34,421 nucleotides of DNA, taken from Propionivibrio sp. Lineage in GTDB: Bacteria; Pseudomonadota; Gammaproteobacteria; Burkholderiales; Rhodocyclaceae. Both the position numbers and the translations under genes were made by a program. Position 1 is the stretch's first letter. Every line of letters starts with the position of its first letter. The DNA is taken from NCBI RefSeq assembly GCF_016790145.1, contig NZ_JAEUOI010000228.1, positions 1 through 34,421 of the forward strand, in the 5' to 3' direction. The notes beneath the pieces are model-generated. The model saw only the letters and a list, made by a program, of their open reading frames with translations, was not told where the DNA came from and made no database searches. Shown here piece by piece: positions 9,101 to 17,039 of the stretch.

Positions 9101-11960
9101 GAACAGCGCCTATGCCGGTACCAGTTACTGGGTTTCGGGCAACGGCGATCTGTGGTTCACCGCCGGCAATCAGGATCGCATCGACGTCATCCCCGAGAAG
9201 CGCAGCTATGCGCCGGGCGAGACGGCGCGCTTCCAGGTGCGCACGCCGTTCCGCTCCGCGACGGCGCTGGTTTCGGTCGAGGCCGGCGGCATCATCGAAA
9301 CGCAGGTCATGGAACTGTCGCGCTTCAAGCCGCTGATCGAGTTGCCGGTCAAGGGCGAGTGGGGGCCGAACGTCTTCGTTTCGGTGCTGCTGGTGCGTGG
9401 CCGGGTCGAGCCGCTGGCCTGGTATTCCTTTTTCTCGTGGGGCTGGCGCGAGCCGGCGGCGTGGTTCAGGGAATGGTGGAATCCGCTGCAGCCCACGGCC
9501 ATGGTCGATCTGGCCAAACCCGCTTACAAGCTCGGGCTGGCGACCATCGAGGTGGGTGTCGAGGCCTTCCGGCTGAAAGTTGAAGTGACTCCCGAAAAGC
9601 CCGACTATCAGCCGCGCGACAAGGCGCAGGTGAAGGTCAGCGTGAAACTGCCCGACGGCAAACCGGTGCCGGCCGGCACCGAGATCGCCTTCGCCGCCGT
9701 CGATCAGGCGCTGCTCGAATTGCGCCCGAACGAGAGCTGGAAACTGCTCGACGCGATGCTCCCCAAACGGGCCTATCAGGTGGAAACCGCGAGCGCGCAA
9801 TCGCAGGTGATCGGCAAGCGGCACTACGGCAAGAAGGCGGTGCCGCCGGGTGGTGGCGGCGGTCGCGCGCCGGCGCGCGAACTGTTCGACACCCTGTTGT
9901 TGTGGAACCCGCGCGTGGTACTGGACGCCAGCGGCAGCGCCACCATCAGCCTACCGCTCAACGATTCGCTGAGCGAGTTCAAGCTGGTCGCCGTCGCCGA
10001 TGCCGGGGCCGGACTATTCGGTACGGGCAGCGCCAGCCTGCGTACGCGGCAGGACCTGCAACTCCTTTCCGGTTTGCCGCCGCTGGTGCGCGAGAAGGAT
10101 CGTTTCAGCGCGCTGCTGACCCTGCGCAACGGCACGGCGAAGCCGATGACGGTCAGCGTTTCTGCGAAAACATCCGGCAGCTCCGGCGAACGTGCGTTCG
10201 ATGGCCGGGAAGTCAAGCTCGACGCCGAAAGCGCAAGCGAACTGCTGTGGCCGGGCGAAGCGCCGGAAGGTGAGACGGCGCTGGTCTGGGAGTTTGAAGC
10301 CACCGATAAATCCGGCACCGCCAAAGATCGTCTGCGCATCACGCAACAGGTCGCACCGGCGGTGCCGGTCACCGTGCAGCAAGCCACTTTCGCGCGCATC
10401 GAAGGCAAGCTGGAGATTCCCGTTGCTGTGCCGCCCGGCGCTGTGTCGGGTAAAAACGGCCCGCTCGGTGGCATCGAACTCGGCCTCTCGGCCAGGCTCG
10501 CGACGCCGCCACCGGGACTGAAGCGTTTTTTCGAGGAGTATCCGTTTGTCTGCCTCGAACAGAAGGTCTCGGTCGCCATCGGCCTGCGCGATGCGCTGCG
10601 CTGGCAGCAGCTCGTCGAAGCCCTGCCCACCTATCTTGATGCCAACGGACTGGCGCGATACTTCCCCGGTGAAGGCGCCCACAATGCCGGCAGCCCGGCG
10701 TTGACCGCCTACCTGCTCGACGCCAGCCACGCCGCCGGCTTCGCCATACCGCCGGAACTTGCGCAGCGCATGGAGCGCGGACTCGCCGCCTTCGCCGAAG
10801 GGCGTATCAAGCCCGAACACTGGTCGCCGCAGAGCGATCTGCTGGTACGCAAACTGGCGGCGATCGAAGCGCTCACGCGGCGCGGCCAAAAACCGCTGTC
10901 GGCGCTTTCCAGCCTCGAAGTCGAGCCGCTGCGCCTGCCGACCTCGGCACTGATCGACTGGTATCTGATCGTCAAACGTCTGCCCGGCCTGCCCGAGCGC
11001 CCGACCAAACTGGCCGCCGCCGAACGCGAACTGCGCAACCGACTGTCCTACCTTGGCGGGCGCCTGGTATTCACCAGCGAGCGTTCCGATTTCTGGTGGT
11101 GGCTGATGGTCAGCGGCGACGCCAATGCCTTCCGTCTGATTGAAGCGGTAGTCGACGACCCGGCCTGGAAGGACGATCTGCCGGCCCTGGTGCAGGGCGC
11201 CATGCTGCGCCAGCAGCGCGGTCGCTGGCTGACGACGGTGGCCAACGTGTGGGCTACGATTGCGCTCAACAAGTTTGCCCGCCAGTTCGAGCGCGAAGCG
11301 GTGAGCGGCAATACGCGCATCGCGCTCGGCGCGTTACCGATGCAGAACTTCGTCTGGCCGGCGAATGACGGCAAAGCAGCCGACGTGCTTGACAAGCTCC
11401 TGCTGCCGTGGCCAAGCAGACCAACCCCTGGCGACACGCTGCAACTCACCCATGAAGGCAGCGGCAAGCCCTGGGCCACGATGCAGATACTCGCCGCCGT
11501 TCCGGTGAAGGAAGCACGCGCCAACGGTTTCCGCGTCACGCGCGAAGTCACCCCGGTGCAGGAGAAGCAGAGCGGCAAGGTCACGCGCGGCGACGTCTGG
11601 CGCGTTCGCCTCAGCGTCGAGTCGGATCAGGAAATGTCGTGGGTCGTACTCAACGACCCGATCCCCGGCGGCGCACGCATCCTTGGCGAAGGTGACGGCC
11701 GCGATTCACGCCTCGCCAGCCTCGGTGAGAAGGAAGGCGCGAAGGCTGAAAACAAGGCCTGGCCGACCTACGTCGAACGTACCTTCAGCGCCTACAGCGC
11801 CTATTACGGCTACGTCCCGCGCGGGAAGTTTTACATTGACTACACGCTGCGCCTGAACAACGCCGGGGAATTTTCACTGCCAGCAACGCGCGTCGAGACG
11901 ATGTATGCGCCGGAAGTGTTCGGTGAGGCGCCGAATGCGAGGGTGGTGGTGGGTGAGTAG
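6189..11960 (+). CDS. Bacterial alpha-2-macroglobulin (thioester type)
   Basis: The protein has 1923 residues, a little longer than E. coli YfhM. The signal peptide ends at about VAHA (residues 25-29) and looks like a signal peptidase I site; there is no lipobox Cys, unlike the lipoprotein YfhM. Long MG-type beta domains follow. The thioester motif CLEQ sits at residues 1455-1458, within a region matching the TED helical domain, and a C-terminal receptor-like domain ends MYAPEVFGE. Bacterial A2Ms trap attacking proteases through the Cys-Gln thioester and are thought to guard the periplasm. They are usually next to pbpC (penicillin-binding protein 1C); no pbpC is present here. AGGG lies before the ATG. 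The downstream neighbour is an unrelated synthetase gene, and a fragment of a second A2M lies beyond that. Confidence 0.93.
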   Translation: MPDTKLQSTCRWLSGLAAVLLFCAVAHAAGVRQFSPQGQIDQQIRATAVFTADMVPLARPDAAPPFSVDCGEVKGKGRWGDARSWSYTLDRPLQPGERCDFRLKSGLKAANGEAVAGESSYAFFAPGPWPRSLTPRPGGAIEEDQAFVIDASGVLKRDSVERNVWCEADGVGQRIPVRILPDDTRNAILSTLQRDMQPGTLAITCSERLPAGAKMRLVWGKGVEADSGAKSSRNESFPYLVREPFRASFTCEREKPGAPCSPLSDMRLEFSVPVDARKAASARLITPAGPRSPAQPDQEGSRENTVRDLTFKRPFAQNAELKIELPVDIKDEAGRPLSNADSFPLKVRTGTLPPLAKFPGAFGIVELKEGGVVPVTLRNVESKLPVANLQMPAENAHRFTAQRLTDDAKVIAAIKALARFEQQTRQLRIGQGKEQRDYEDPFYARELPFLKGKAGVVSRELPKPGGSAEFEVVGIPLPKPGYHIVEIESHLLGAALLSAPAPMYVRTSVLVTNLAVHLKRGKDNALVWVTALDSGKPVPGAEVRVSDCEGKSLWQGRSDNQGRALVDVALPESSCSDASFLFASARLGDDYSFVRSDWNEGIEAWRFGVETWGEYEARKIHTIFDRTLLRAGQTVSMKHIARERNSRSFAFPEAQTLPGELVIRHEGSGDEFRQPLSWDSRGVATNQWTIPESAKRGAYQVELRSAANGRGGSAYSGSFSVSDFRLPVFTGSVQGVPGRLVAPKEVPLVLGLSFLNGGAARGARVEVSATLRPRWPEYKGYEGFHFLVDFDEQGRSAFAVDDGREREQLIASRLPVTLDQAGAGKLGVPLPARVRGPSELYAEMTFADPNGEMQTVRGSVELSPASVVAGIQVRDWASVKENGRVEIVVLDTQGKPLADAPVKVNAKRRIDYSHRKRIVGGFYAYENHTEFSDMGEVCKGRTDARGKFLCEPRSIEPGNVYLLAETKDKAGNSAYAGTSYWVSGNGDLWFTAGNQDRIDVIPEKRSYAPGETARFQVRTPFRSATALVSVEAGGIIETQVMELSRFKPLIELPVKGEWGPNVFVSVLLVRGRVEPLAWYSFFSWGWREPAAWFREWWNPLQPTAMVDLAKPAYKLGLATIEVGVEAFRLKVEVTPEKPDYQPRDKAQVKVSVKLPDGKPVPAGTEIAFAAVDQALLELRPNESWKLLDAMLPKRAYQVETASAQSQVIGKRHYGKKAVPPGGGGGRAPARELFDTLLLWNPRVVLDASGSATISLPLNDSLSEFKLVAVADAGAGLFGTGSASLRTRQDLQLLSGLPPLVREKDRFSALLTLRNGTAKPMTVSVSAKTSGSSGERAFDGREVKLDAESASELLWPGEAPEGETALVWEFEATDKSGTAKDRLRITQQVAPAVPVTVQQATFARIEGKLEIPVAVPPGAVSGKNGPLGGIELGLSARLATPPPGLKRFFEEYPFVCLEQKVSVAIGLRDALRWQQLVEALPTYLDANGLARYFPGEGAHNAGSPALTAYLLDASHAAGFAIPPELAQRMERGLAAFAEGRIKPEHWSPQSDLLVRKLAAIEALTRRGQKPLSALSSLEVEPLRLPTSALIDWYLIVKRLPGLPERPTKLAAAERELRNRLSYLGGRLVFTSERSDFWWWLMVSGDANAFRLIEAVVDDPAWKDDLPALVQGAMLRQQRGRWLTTVANVWATIALNKFARQFEREAVSGNTRIALGALPMQNFVWPANDGKAADVLDKLLLPWPSRPTPGDTLQLTHEGSGKPWATMQILAAVPVKEARANGFRVTREVTPVQEKQSGKVTRGDVWRVRLSVESDQEMSWVVLNDPIPGGARILGEGDGRDSRLASLGEKEGAKAENKAWPTYVERTFSAYSAYYGYVPRGKFYIDYTLRLNNAGEFSLPATRVETMYAPEVFGEAPNARVVVGE

Positions 11961-12092
11961 GGTTGGCCTGGGTGGCTTATGGATAGGCGGTCTTCATTTC
12001 AAGTTTATCCGTAGTCCACATTCGCATTGTTTTCATGAATAATGCCGCTAACAGTCGCAAAAGAAAAAACGTCTCCTGGAGAAGGCTAGTCC

Positions 12093-14768
12093 ATGGCCAA
12101 TCAGCAGATTCGTAAAATGTTCGCACCCACCTCAATTGCCGTATTCGGCGCAACCGAAAAGGAGGGATCGATCGGCCGATCGCTGCTGCAAAACCTGCTG
12201 GTGAGTTATGGCGGCCAGGTATTTCCGATCAATCCGAAGCATGAAACAGTGCTTGACCGGCGGTGTTTCGCCAGCCTCACTGCGCTTGGTCAGTCGGTTG
12301 ACCTCGCGGTGATCATTGCGCCGGCGGCAGAAATACCGGCCATCATGGAATCCTGTGGCCGACTTGGCGTTTTCTCGGCGATCATTATTTCGGCAGGATT
12401 TCGCGAAGCGGGGAAAAATGGCGAGCGACTTGAACGCAAGATGCTCGAAACAGCGCGCCGTTACGGCATACGCATTCTCGGCCCGCGCTCGGCAGGCTTG
12501 ATCTGCCCGGGCCTGGGACTGAACCTGACGCCTATTGCCAAACATGTGCCGCTCGGAAATATCGCTTTCATTTCACAATCAAGCACCATCTGCGCAGCCA
12601 TTCTCGACTGGTCGTACAACAACGAATTCGGCTTCTCAAATATCATTTCTCTGGGCAATGGCGCCGATCTGGATTTTGCCGAAATCATCGATTATCTGGC
12701 CGCCGACCTGGACACGCACAGCATCCTGATTTACATGGAGGGGCTGCGCAATTCGCGCCGCTTCATGAGTGCCGTGCGCGCCGCTGCCCGCATCAAACCG
12801 GTCATCGCGGTCAAGGCCGGAAAGGCATTGGCGACAGCAGCGGTAGCTCAGGAACATACGGGCGCGATCGTTGGCAGCGACGACATATTCGACGCGGCAC
12901 TGCGCCGTGCCGGCGTGGTTCGTGTGCAGTCAATCGGCGATATGTTCTCTGCGGCACGCGCCCTGACCAGCCCGAAACGTCCGGCAGGCGACCGCCTGGC
13001 AATCATCACCAATGGCGGCGGTCCAGCCGTAATGGCCACCGATCTGGCTATATCACTCGGTATCGGAATTGCCGTACTTTCCGCACAAAGCATCCTGAAC
13101 CTCGATGTGGCTTTGCCGCGCTCATGGTCGCACGGCAACCCGGTTGATGTGATGTTTGATGCCACCACCGAACGATATAAAACAGCGCTGACCACCTGCC
13201 TCGACGACGAGGGCGTTGATGCCGTGCTGGTGATTTTTGCTCCAAATACGCTGGTTGACCCGGAAGCGGTTGCACAGGCGATAATCGATACGTCTGCCGG
13301 CTACCGCAAACCCGTGCTCACCTGCTGGATGGGCGAACTTGGCGTACGTGGTGCACGCGCGTCCTTCGCGGCAAGCAGAATTCCGACCTTCCGGTCGCCG
13401 GAAAATGCTGTCGAGGCGTTCCACTTCATGGTCTCGTATTTCCTCAGCCAGCAGATCCTGCTTGAAGCACCGGGCTCGTATTCCTACGATGACGAACCCG
13501 ATATCGAAAATGCGCGCCTGATTATCGAAGCGGCGATGGCCGAAAGACGCCACGAACTTTCTTCACTCGAAGCCAAGGCGATACTGGCGGCTTTTCGCAT
13601 CCCCGTATCCCGTTCAGTTCTGGCGCGCTCGCCGAATGAGGCCATGCTGATCGCCCAGCAACACGGTTTTCCGGTCGCCATGAAGATCGAGTCACCCGGT
13701 ATTGTTCACAAGAGCGATATCGGCGGGATGCGCCTCAATGTTTCCAACGCGCAGGCGGTGCGCAGCAGCTACAACGAAATTGTCGAAAGTGTCGGCCGGC
13801 TCGCGCCGGAGGCGAAAATTGAAGGCATCTCAATCGAAACCTTCGTCAGCAGACCGCATGGAAGGGTGCTGGCAATTGGCCTGCAGAACGACCCGGTGTT
13901 CGGCCCGGTGGTTACCTTTGGCGAAGGTGGCCAGGTTGCCGAGGTTTTCAACGAAAAATCCATCGCTCTGCCACCGCTCAACCGTCGCCTGATCGACGAT
14001 CTCGTCGAGCGCGCCCGCGTCGCCCGCTTGCTCAAACCCTTCCGCCAGATGCCGGCGATTGACCGCAAGGCACTTGATGCGGTTCTTCTGCGGGTTTCGG
14101 AAATGGCCTGCGAGTTGCCGTGGATCAGCAAGATGGAAATCAATCCGCTGATCATCGATGATACCGGTGCTGTCGCCGTCGATGCGCGCATCGCAATCAC
14201 CCCATATGTTGCGTCTTCCGGGCCGCATGCGCACATGGCCATTTGTCCCTACCCGGCACATCTCGAAACATCCTGGCAGCTTCCCGGCGGTACCAATTTC
14301 ACGATTCGCCCGGTACGCCCGGAAGATGCAGCGCTGCTACAGGATTTCGTGCGCGGCCTTTCAAACGACTCGCGCTATAGACGCTTCATGCATTCGCTGA
14401 CCGAGCTTTCACTGCCGGCACTGGCCCGTCTGACGCAAATTGATTATGACCGGGCGCTGGTCCTGATCGCCTTTATCGAGCATGACAAGCACGACACGAT
14501 AATCGGTTTTGCAAATTTTGGTATCCAGCCGGACGGGGAAAGATGCAACTTCGGCCTGGTCACTTCCGATCAGCAGCGCAACAAGGGGCTGGGCGCACGC
14601 CTCATGAACAGCCTGATTGAGGCGGCACGCGATCGTGGACTTAAAATCATCGAAGGCGAAGTGCTGCTGAATAACCTAAACATGTTCAAGCTGATGAAAG
14701 ATCTCGGCTTCGCTGTCTTCGATAGCGACGATGACGAAGACATCAAGCTGGTGGTCAAGCAGTTGTAA
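12093..14768 (+). CDS. ADP-forming acyl-CoA synthetase fused to GNAT acetyltransferase (Pat-like)
   Basis: The protein has 891 residues. A ribosome binding site GGAGAAGG lies 7 nt before the ATG. Domain order: CoA-binding Rossmann domain (about 5-140), succinyl-CoA-ligase-like domains (about 145-460), ATP-grasp (about 480-700), GNAT (about 725-890). The phosphohistidine candidate His255 sits in EHTGAIVGSDD, and a second conserved His539 in VHKSDIGGMRL. The GNAT acetyl-CoA loop is QQRNKGLGARL. The layout matches the protein lysine acetyltransferase Pat/PatZ, which acetylates acetyl-CoA synthetase and other enzymes. In enteric Pat the synthetase half is reported to be inactive through loss of its catalytic His. 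Here that His is present, so acyl-CoA synthetase activity may remain. It could equally be annotated as a bifunctional acetate-CoA ligase/GNAT protein. Confidence 0.9.
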   Translation: MANQQIRKMFAPTSIAVFGATEKEGSIGRSLLQNLLVSYGGQVFPINPKHETVLDRRCFASLTALGQSVDLAVIIAPAAEIPAIMESCGRLGVFSAIIISAGFREAGKNGERLERKMLETARRYGIRILGPRSAGLICPGLGLNLTPIAKHVPLGNIAFISQSSTICAAILDWSYNNEFGFSNIISLGNGADLDFAEIIDYLAADLDTHSILIYMEGLRNSRRFMSAVRAAARIKPVIAVKAGKALATAAVAQEHTGAIVGSDDIFDAALRRAGVVRVQSIGDMFSAARALTSPKRPAGDRLAIITNGGGPAVMATDLAISLGIGIAVLSAQSILNLDVALPRSWSHGNPVDVMFDATTERYKTALTTCLDDEGVDAVLVIFAPNTLVDPEAVAQAIIDTSAGYRKPVLTCWMGELGVRGARASFAASRIPTFRSPENAVEAFHFMVSYFLSQQILLEAPGSYSYDDEPDIENARLIIEAAMAERRHELSSLEAKAILAAFRIPVSRSVLARSPNEAMLIAQQHGFPVAMKIESPGIVHKSDIGGMRLNVSNAQAVRSSYNEIVESVGRLAPEAKIEGISIETFVSRPHGRVLAIGLQNDPVFGPVVTFGEGGQVAEVFNEKSIALPPLNRRLIDDLVERARVARLLKPFRQMPAIDRKALDAVLLRVSEMACELPWISKMEINPLIIDDTGAVAVDARIAITPYVASSGPHAHMAICPYPAHLETSWQLPGGTNFTIRPVRPEDAALLQDFVRGLSNDSRYRRFMHSLTELSLPALARLTQIDYDRALVLIAFIEHDKHDTIIGFANFGIQPDGERCNFGLVTSDQQRNKGLGARLMNSLIEAARDRGLKIIEGEVLLNNLNMFKLMKDLGFAVFDSDDDEDIKLVVKQL

Positions 14769-14979
14769 TGATCCTTTTCGCATGAGCTGCCATTGATCCC
14801 GGTTTGCGAGCGGGTGGCTGCTAAATGAACTGTCCGTCCGAAAGCGGTTTTCCTGTTTCAACCCCAGTTTCAATAACCAGGCACTGCAGTAGATAGGCAA
14901 GATATCTCCCGTCGCCACATCTCCCGAGGCACCGGCGGATAAGGGCGGCCGTCGAGTCCGGCGGCCGATATGTCGAAAA
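14769..14979. other. Intergenic stretch without a recognisable gene
   Basis: No conserved reading frame, RNA gene or clear terminator is seen between the synthetase gene and the macroglobulin remnant. The stretch contains GC-rich direct repeats around 14930-14970 (CCGGCGG twice) of unknown meaning. Confidence 0.5.
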
Positions 14980-15060
14980 CCGCCATCCCCAGTCGAGGCG
15001 ATGTACGCTCCGGAGGTGTTTGGCGAGACGCCGAACAAGAACATGGTGGTGGGTGAGCAG
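14980..15060 (+). pseudogene. Eroded C-terminal remnant of a second alpha-2-macroglobulin gene
   Basis: In the frame of 15001 the translation reads VEAMYAPEVFGETPNKNMVV, matching the C-terminus of the intact macroglobulin (VETMYAPEVFGEAPNARVVV at about 11890-11957). About 14 of the last 20 residues are identical. Most DNA differences fall at third codon positions, so the two copies diverged while both were coding. The stop codon equivalent (TAG at 11958) is CAG here. Upstream of about 14980 the similarity stops. This is a relic, not a functional gene. Confidence 0.7.
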
Positions 15061-15300
15061 GTGTTGTTTGGAGGAACGAAGTTCATCAAATCCGCTGCAG
15101 AGCAGAGGGCAGATCGCTTTTTGCTGGTCCTTGTGCGACGATTGTTGCCATGTTTCGAAAGTACAGAAAACTTTCGTGGTCAGTCCATTGGATTTTTCTG
15201 CGGTTTTACAGAGCAATATGCACTTCCGAACGACGCTACATACTCAATTTACCTTGACTGGCATGAAACTGATTCCATGCCGATTGCATAAGGAAACGCT
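15061..15300. other. Intergenic region and leader of the beta-helix gene
   Basis: The relic frame runs on to 15291 without resembling anything. The segment is more AT-rich than its surroundings. TTGACT at 15254-15259 resembles a -35 box but no matching -10 is properly spaced. The ribosome binding site AAGGAAA for the next gene lies at its end. Confidence 0.4.
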
Positions 15301-16572
15301 GTGACTCGAAGCTTCTTACTGGGCATGTTACTTCTTGCCAGCACGCAAGGTGTTATGGCACAGATAACGGAAAAACTCCCGATATCGCCCACTTACAAGG
15401 GGGAAATTCGTCGCGGTGCTGATGGCCGTTTGATGGTACTTGATAACGATGAAATGGCCAAAGCCCGGACCGATGGTGCGTCAAAGCCGGCAACGATGAT
15501 CGTCGGTGGCCAGGAAAAAATCAACACGATTACCGAGGCGGCAAAGCAGGCTCAGGATGGTGAGATCATCGAGATCCGTCCCGGAGATTATCGCGGACAA
15601 CCTGCGGTGTGGACCCAGAACAACCTGATCATACGCGGTGCCGGGGTGCGAGCGGTGATGATCGCCGACGGGAAGAGCGCCGAAGGCAAGGCGATCTGGG
15701 TGGTCAGGGGCGGTAACGTGCGGATCGAAAACATCGAGTTTCGTGGCGCGCGTGCGCCTTCGGGGAATGGCGCCGGTATCCGTTTCGAGCGGGGGCATCT
15801 GGTCGTTAACCGTTGCGCCTTCTTCGATAACGAGATGGGGCTCCTCACCGCAAATAGCCCTGAAATGATGCTTGAGGTGAGCGACAGTGAGTTTGCAGCG
15901 GCGCCGCGCCATGAAGGACAGCTTCACCACCTGCTCTACGTCGGCGCCATCGGGCGATTTGTGCTCTCAGGAAGTCGCTTTGAGCAAGGGTACCTCGGTC
16001 ATCTGGTCAAATCTCGCGCCCGGGAAAACGACGTGCGCTACAACCTGTTGGTCGATGGGGCGGAAGGGCGTTCTTCCTACGAACTGGAGTTCCCGAATGG
16101 CGGTATCGCCTATGTGGTCGGCAATGTGATCGGGCAGAGTGCGACAACGGATAATCCGGAGCTGGTCTCTTATGGTGCAGAGGGGCCGCGCTGGGCAGAC
16201 AATGCACTCTTCTTTGCCCACAACACCCTGCTCAATGACTTTCATGCCGGAACTTTTCTCAAGGTGTGGACGGAGAAGTTTCCGGGTAGCATCGAGACTT
16301 GGGTGATCAACAATCTGACGGTGGGCTTTGGCGATCTGAATTCACCGGCACAGGGCCGATTCGAGGGAAACCAGTCGGCCCAGCGCCGCGATCTGCTCTA
16401 CCTCGGCGGGTTACCGCTACGGCTGAACACCAGTTCTCCACTGCGTGGATCGGTGAGAATTCCTGGCCAGGCGCGTGGTGTGGATCTGTTGCCGTCAGCC
16501 GAATTCAGTTTCCCCGCAGGAAGCCGGTCAATTCGGCTCAGCAATTCACTGGCACCTGGCGCGTTCCAGTAG
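15301..16572 (+). CDS. Secreted right-handed parallel beta-helix protein
   Basis: The protein has 423 residues. The start is GTG, supported by AAGGAAA upstream and by an immediate signal peptide (TRSFLLGMLLLASTQGVMA, cleavage likely after VMA). The mature protein has short repeating strand-turn units typical of pectate-lyase-like beta-helices: ITEAAKQAQDGEIIEIRPGDY, then NNLIIRGAG, NVRIENIEFRGARAP, HLVVNRCAFFDNEMG and MMLEVSDSEF. This fold occurs in polysaccharide lyases, epimerases and carbohydrate-binding surface proteins. Catalytic residues cannot be assigned by eye, so substrate and activity are unknown. It stands alone between intergenic regions. A link to exopolysaccharide handling is suggested only by fold and by the PEP-CTERM gene nearby. 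Confidence 0.85.
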   Translation: MTRSFLLGMLLLASTQGVMAQITEKLPISPTYKGEIRRGADGRLMVLDNDEMAKARTDGASKPATMIVGGQEKINTITEAAKQAQDGEIIEIRPGDYRGQPAVWTQNNLIIRGAGVRAVMIADGKSAEGKAIWVVRGGNVRIENIEFRGARAPSGNGAGIRFERGHLVVNRCAFFDNEMGLLTANSPEMMLEVSDSEFAAAPRHEGQLHHLLYVGAIGRFVLSGSRFEQGYLGHLVKSRARENDVRYNLLVDGAEGRSSYELEFPNGGIAYVVGNVIGQSATTDNPELVSYGAEGPRWADNALFFAHNTLLNDFHAGTFLKVWTEKFPGSIETWVINNLTVGFGDLNSPAQGRFEGNQSAQRRDLLYLGGLPLRLNTSSPLRGSVRIPGQARGVDLLPSAEFSFPAGSRSIRLSNSLAPGAFQ

Positions 16573-17039
16573 CTGCAGGGATCGACAACTTGTGAGTGAC
16601 TGCAAGGGGTACCTGGAGGATCTAAAAACATTCGGGCGAGGCGCCAGAACAAACTGACACCTGTGTGGCAACAACGTTCAGCATGTCATTGAGGATCCGA
16701 GAGGCCGAACCCGAAATGCAGTAACCATGGTTGCTATCACGCTTGGCTTCGCATATTTTTTTCAGTTTTTTCTAGCCATTGGGGCCGGCTTCGAATATCG
16801 TCTTGCTTGTGCAGTGCCATGTCTTGCCAGCAAGCATTTGCGTAGAGGCCTGGGGAGAGAAATAAACCTCTAACCAATGGCACTACAATTTTCTTTCGAA
16901 AAAAAATATGTGGCACGCCATTCTGGACTGACGTGATGGCGGGCAGGATCACGGTTCCGTCGCCCGCCTGCCCCGGTGAGCTTGATGGCATGACAGGACC
17001 CGTCTTGTTTCGCAATGTACTTGTTCGCGGTTGATCAAC
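16573..17039. other. Long intergenic region with hairpin before the YvcK-like gene
   Basis: No protein-coding gene or known RNA is recognised here. Visible structure: a palindrome AACCATGGTT near 16726, T-rich runs around 16755-16775, an A-run near 16898-16907, and a GC-rich inverted repeat (GGCGGGC at 16938-16944 with GCCCGCC at 16962-16968) that overlaps an alternative pairing (GGGCAGG with CCTGCCC). The latter lies about 70 bp before the next start codon and may be a 5' leader structure. Confidence 0.4.

Noticed and set aside
8214-9824. Minus-strand 536-residue frame inside the macroglobulin gene
   Set aside because: It is a shadow of a GC-rich coding sequence; no motif, no ribosome binding site, and the sense gene is certain.
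15001-15291. 96-residue plus-strand frame as an independent gene
   Set aside because: Only its first 20 residues mean anything, and these are the macroglobulin relic; the rest is unlike any protein and lacks a ribosome binding site.
16878-16930. Two TGGCAC words (16878, 16911) as sigma-54 promoters, attractive because some PEP-CTERM loci use them
   Set aside because: Neither has a GC-type -12 element at the required distance.
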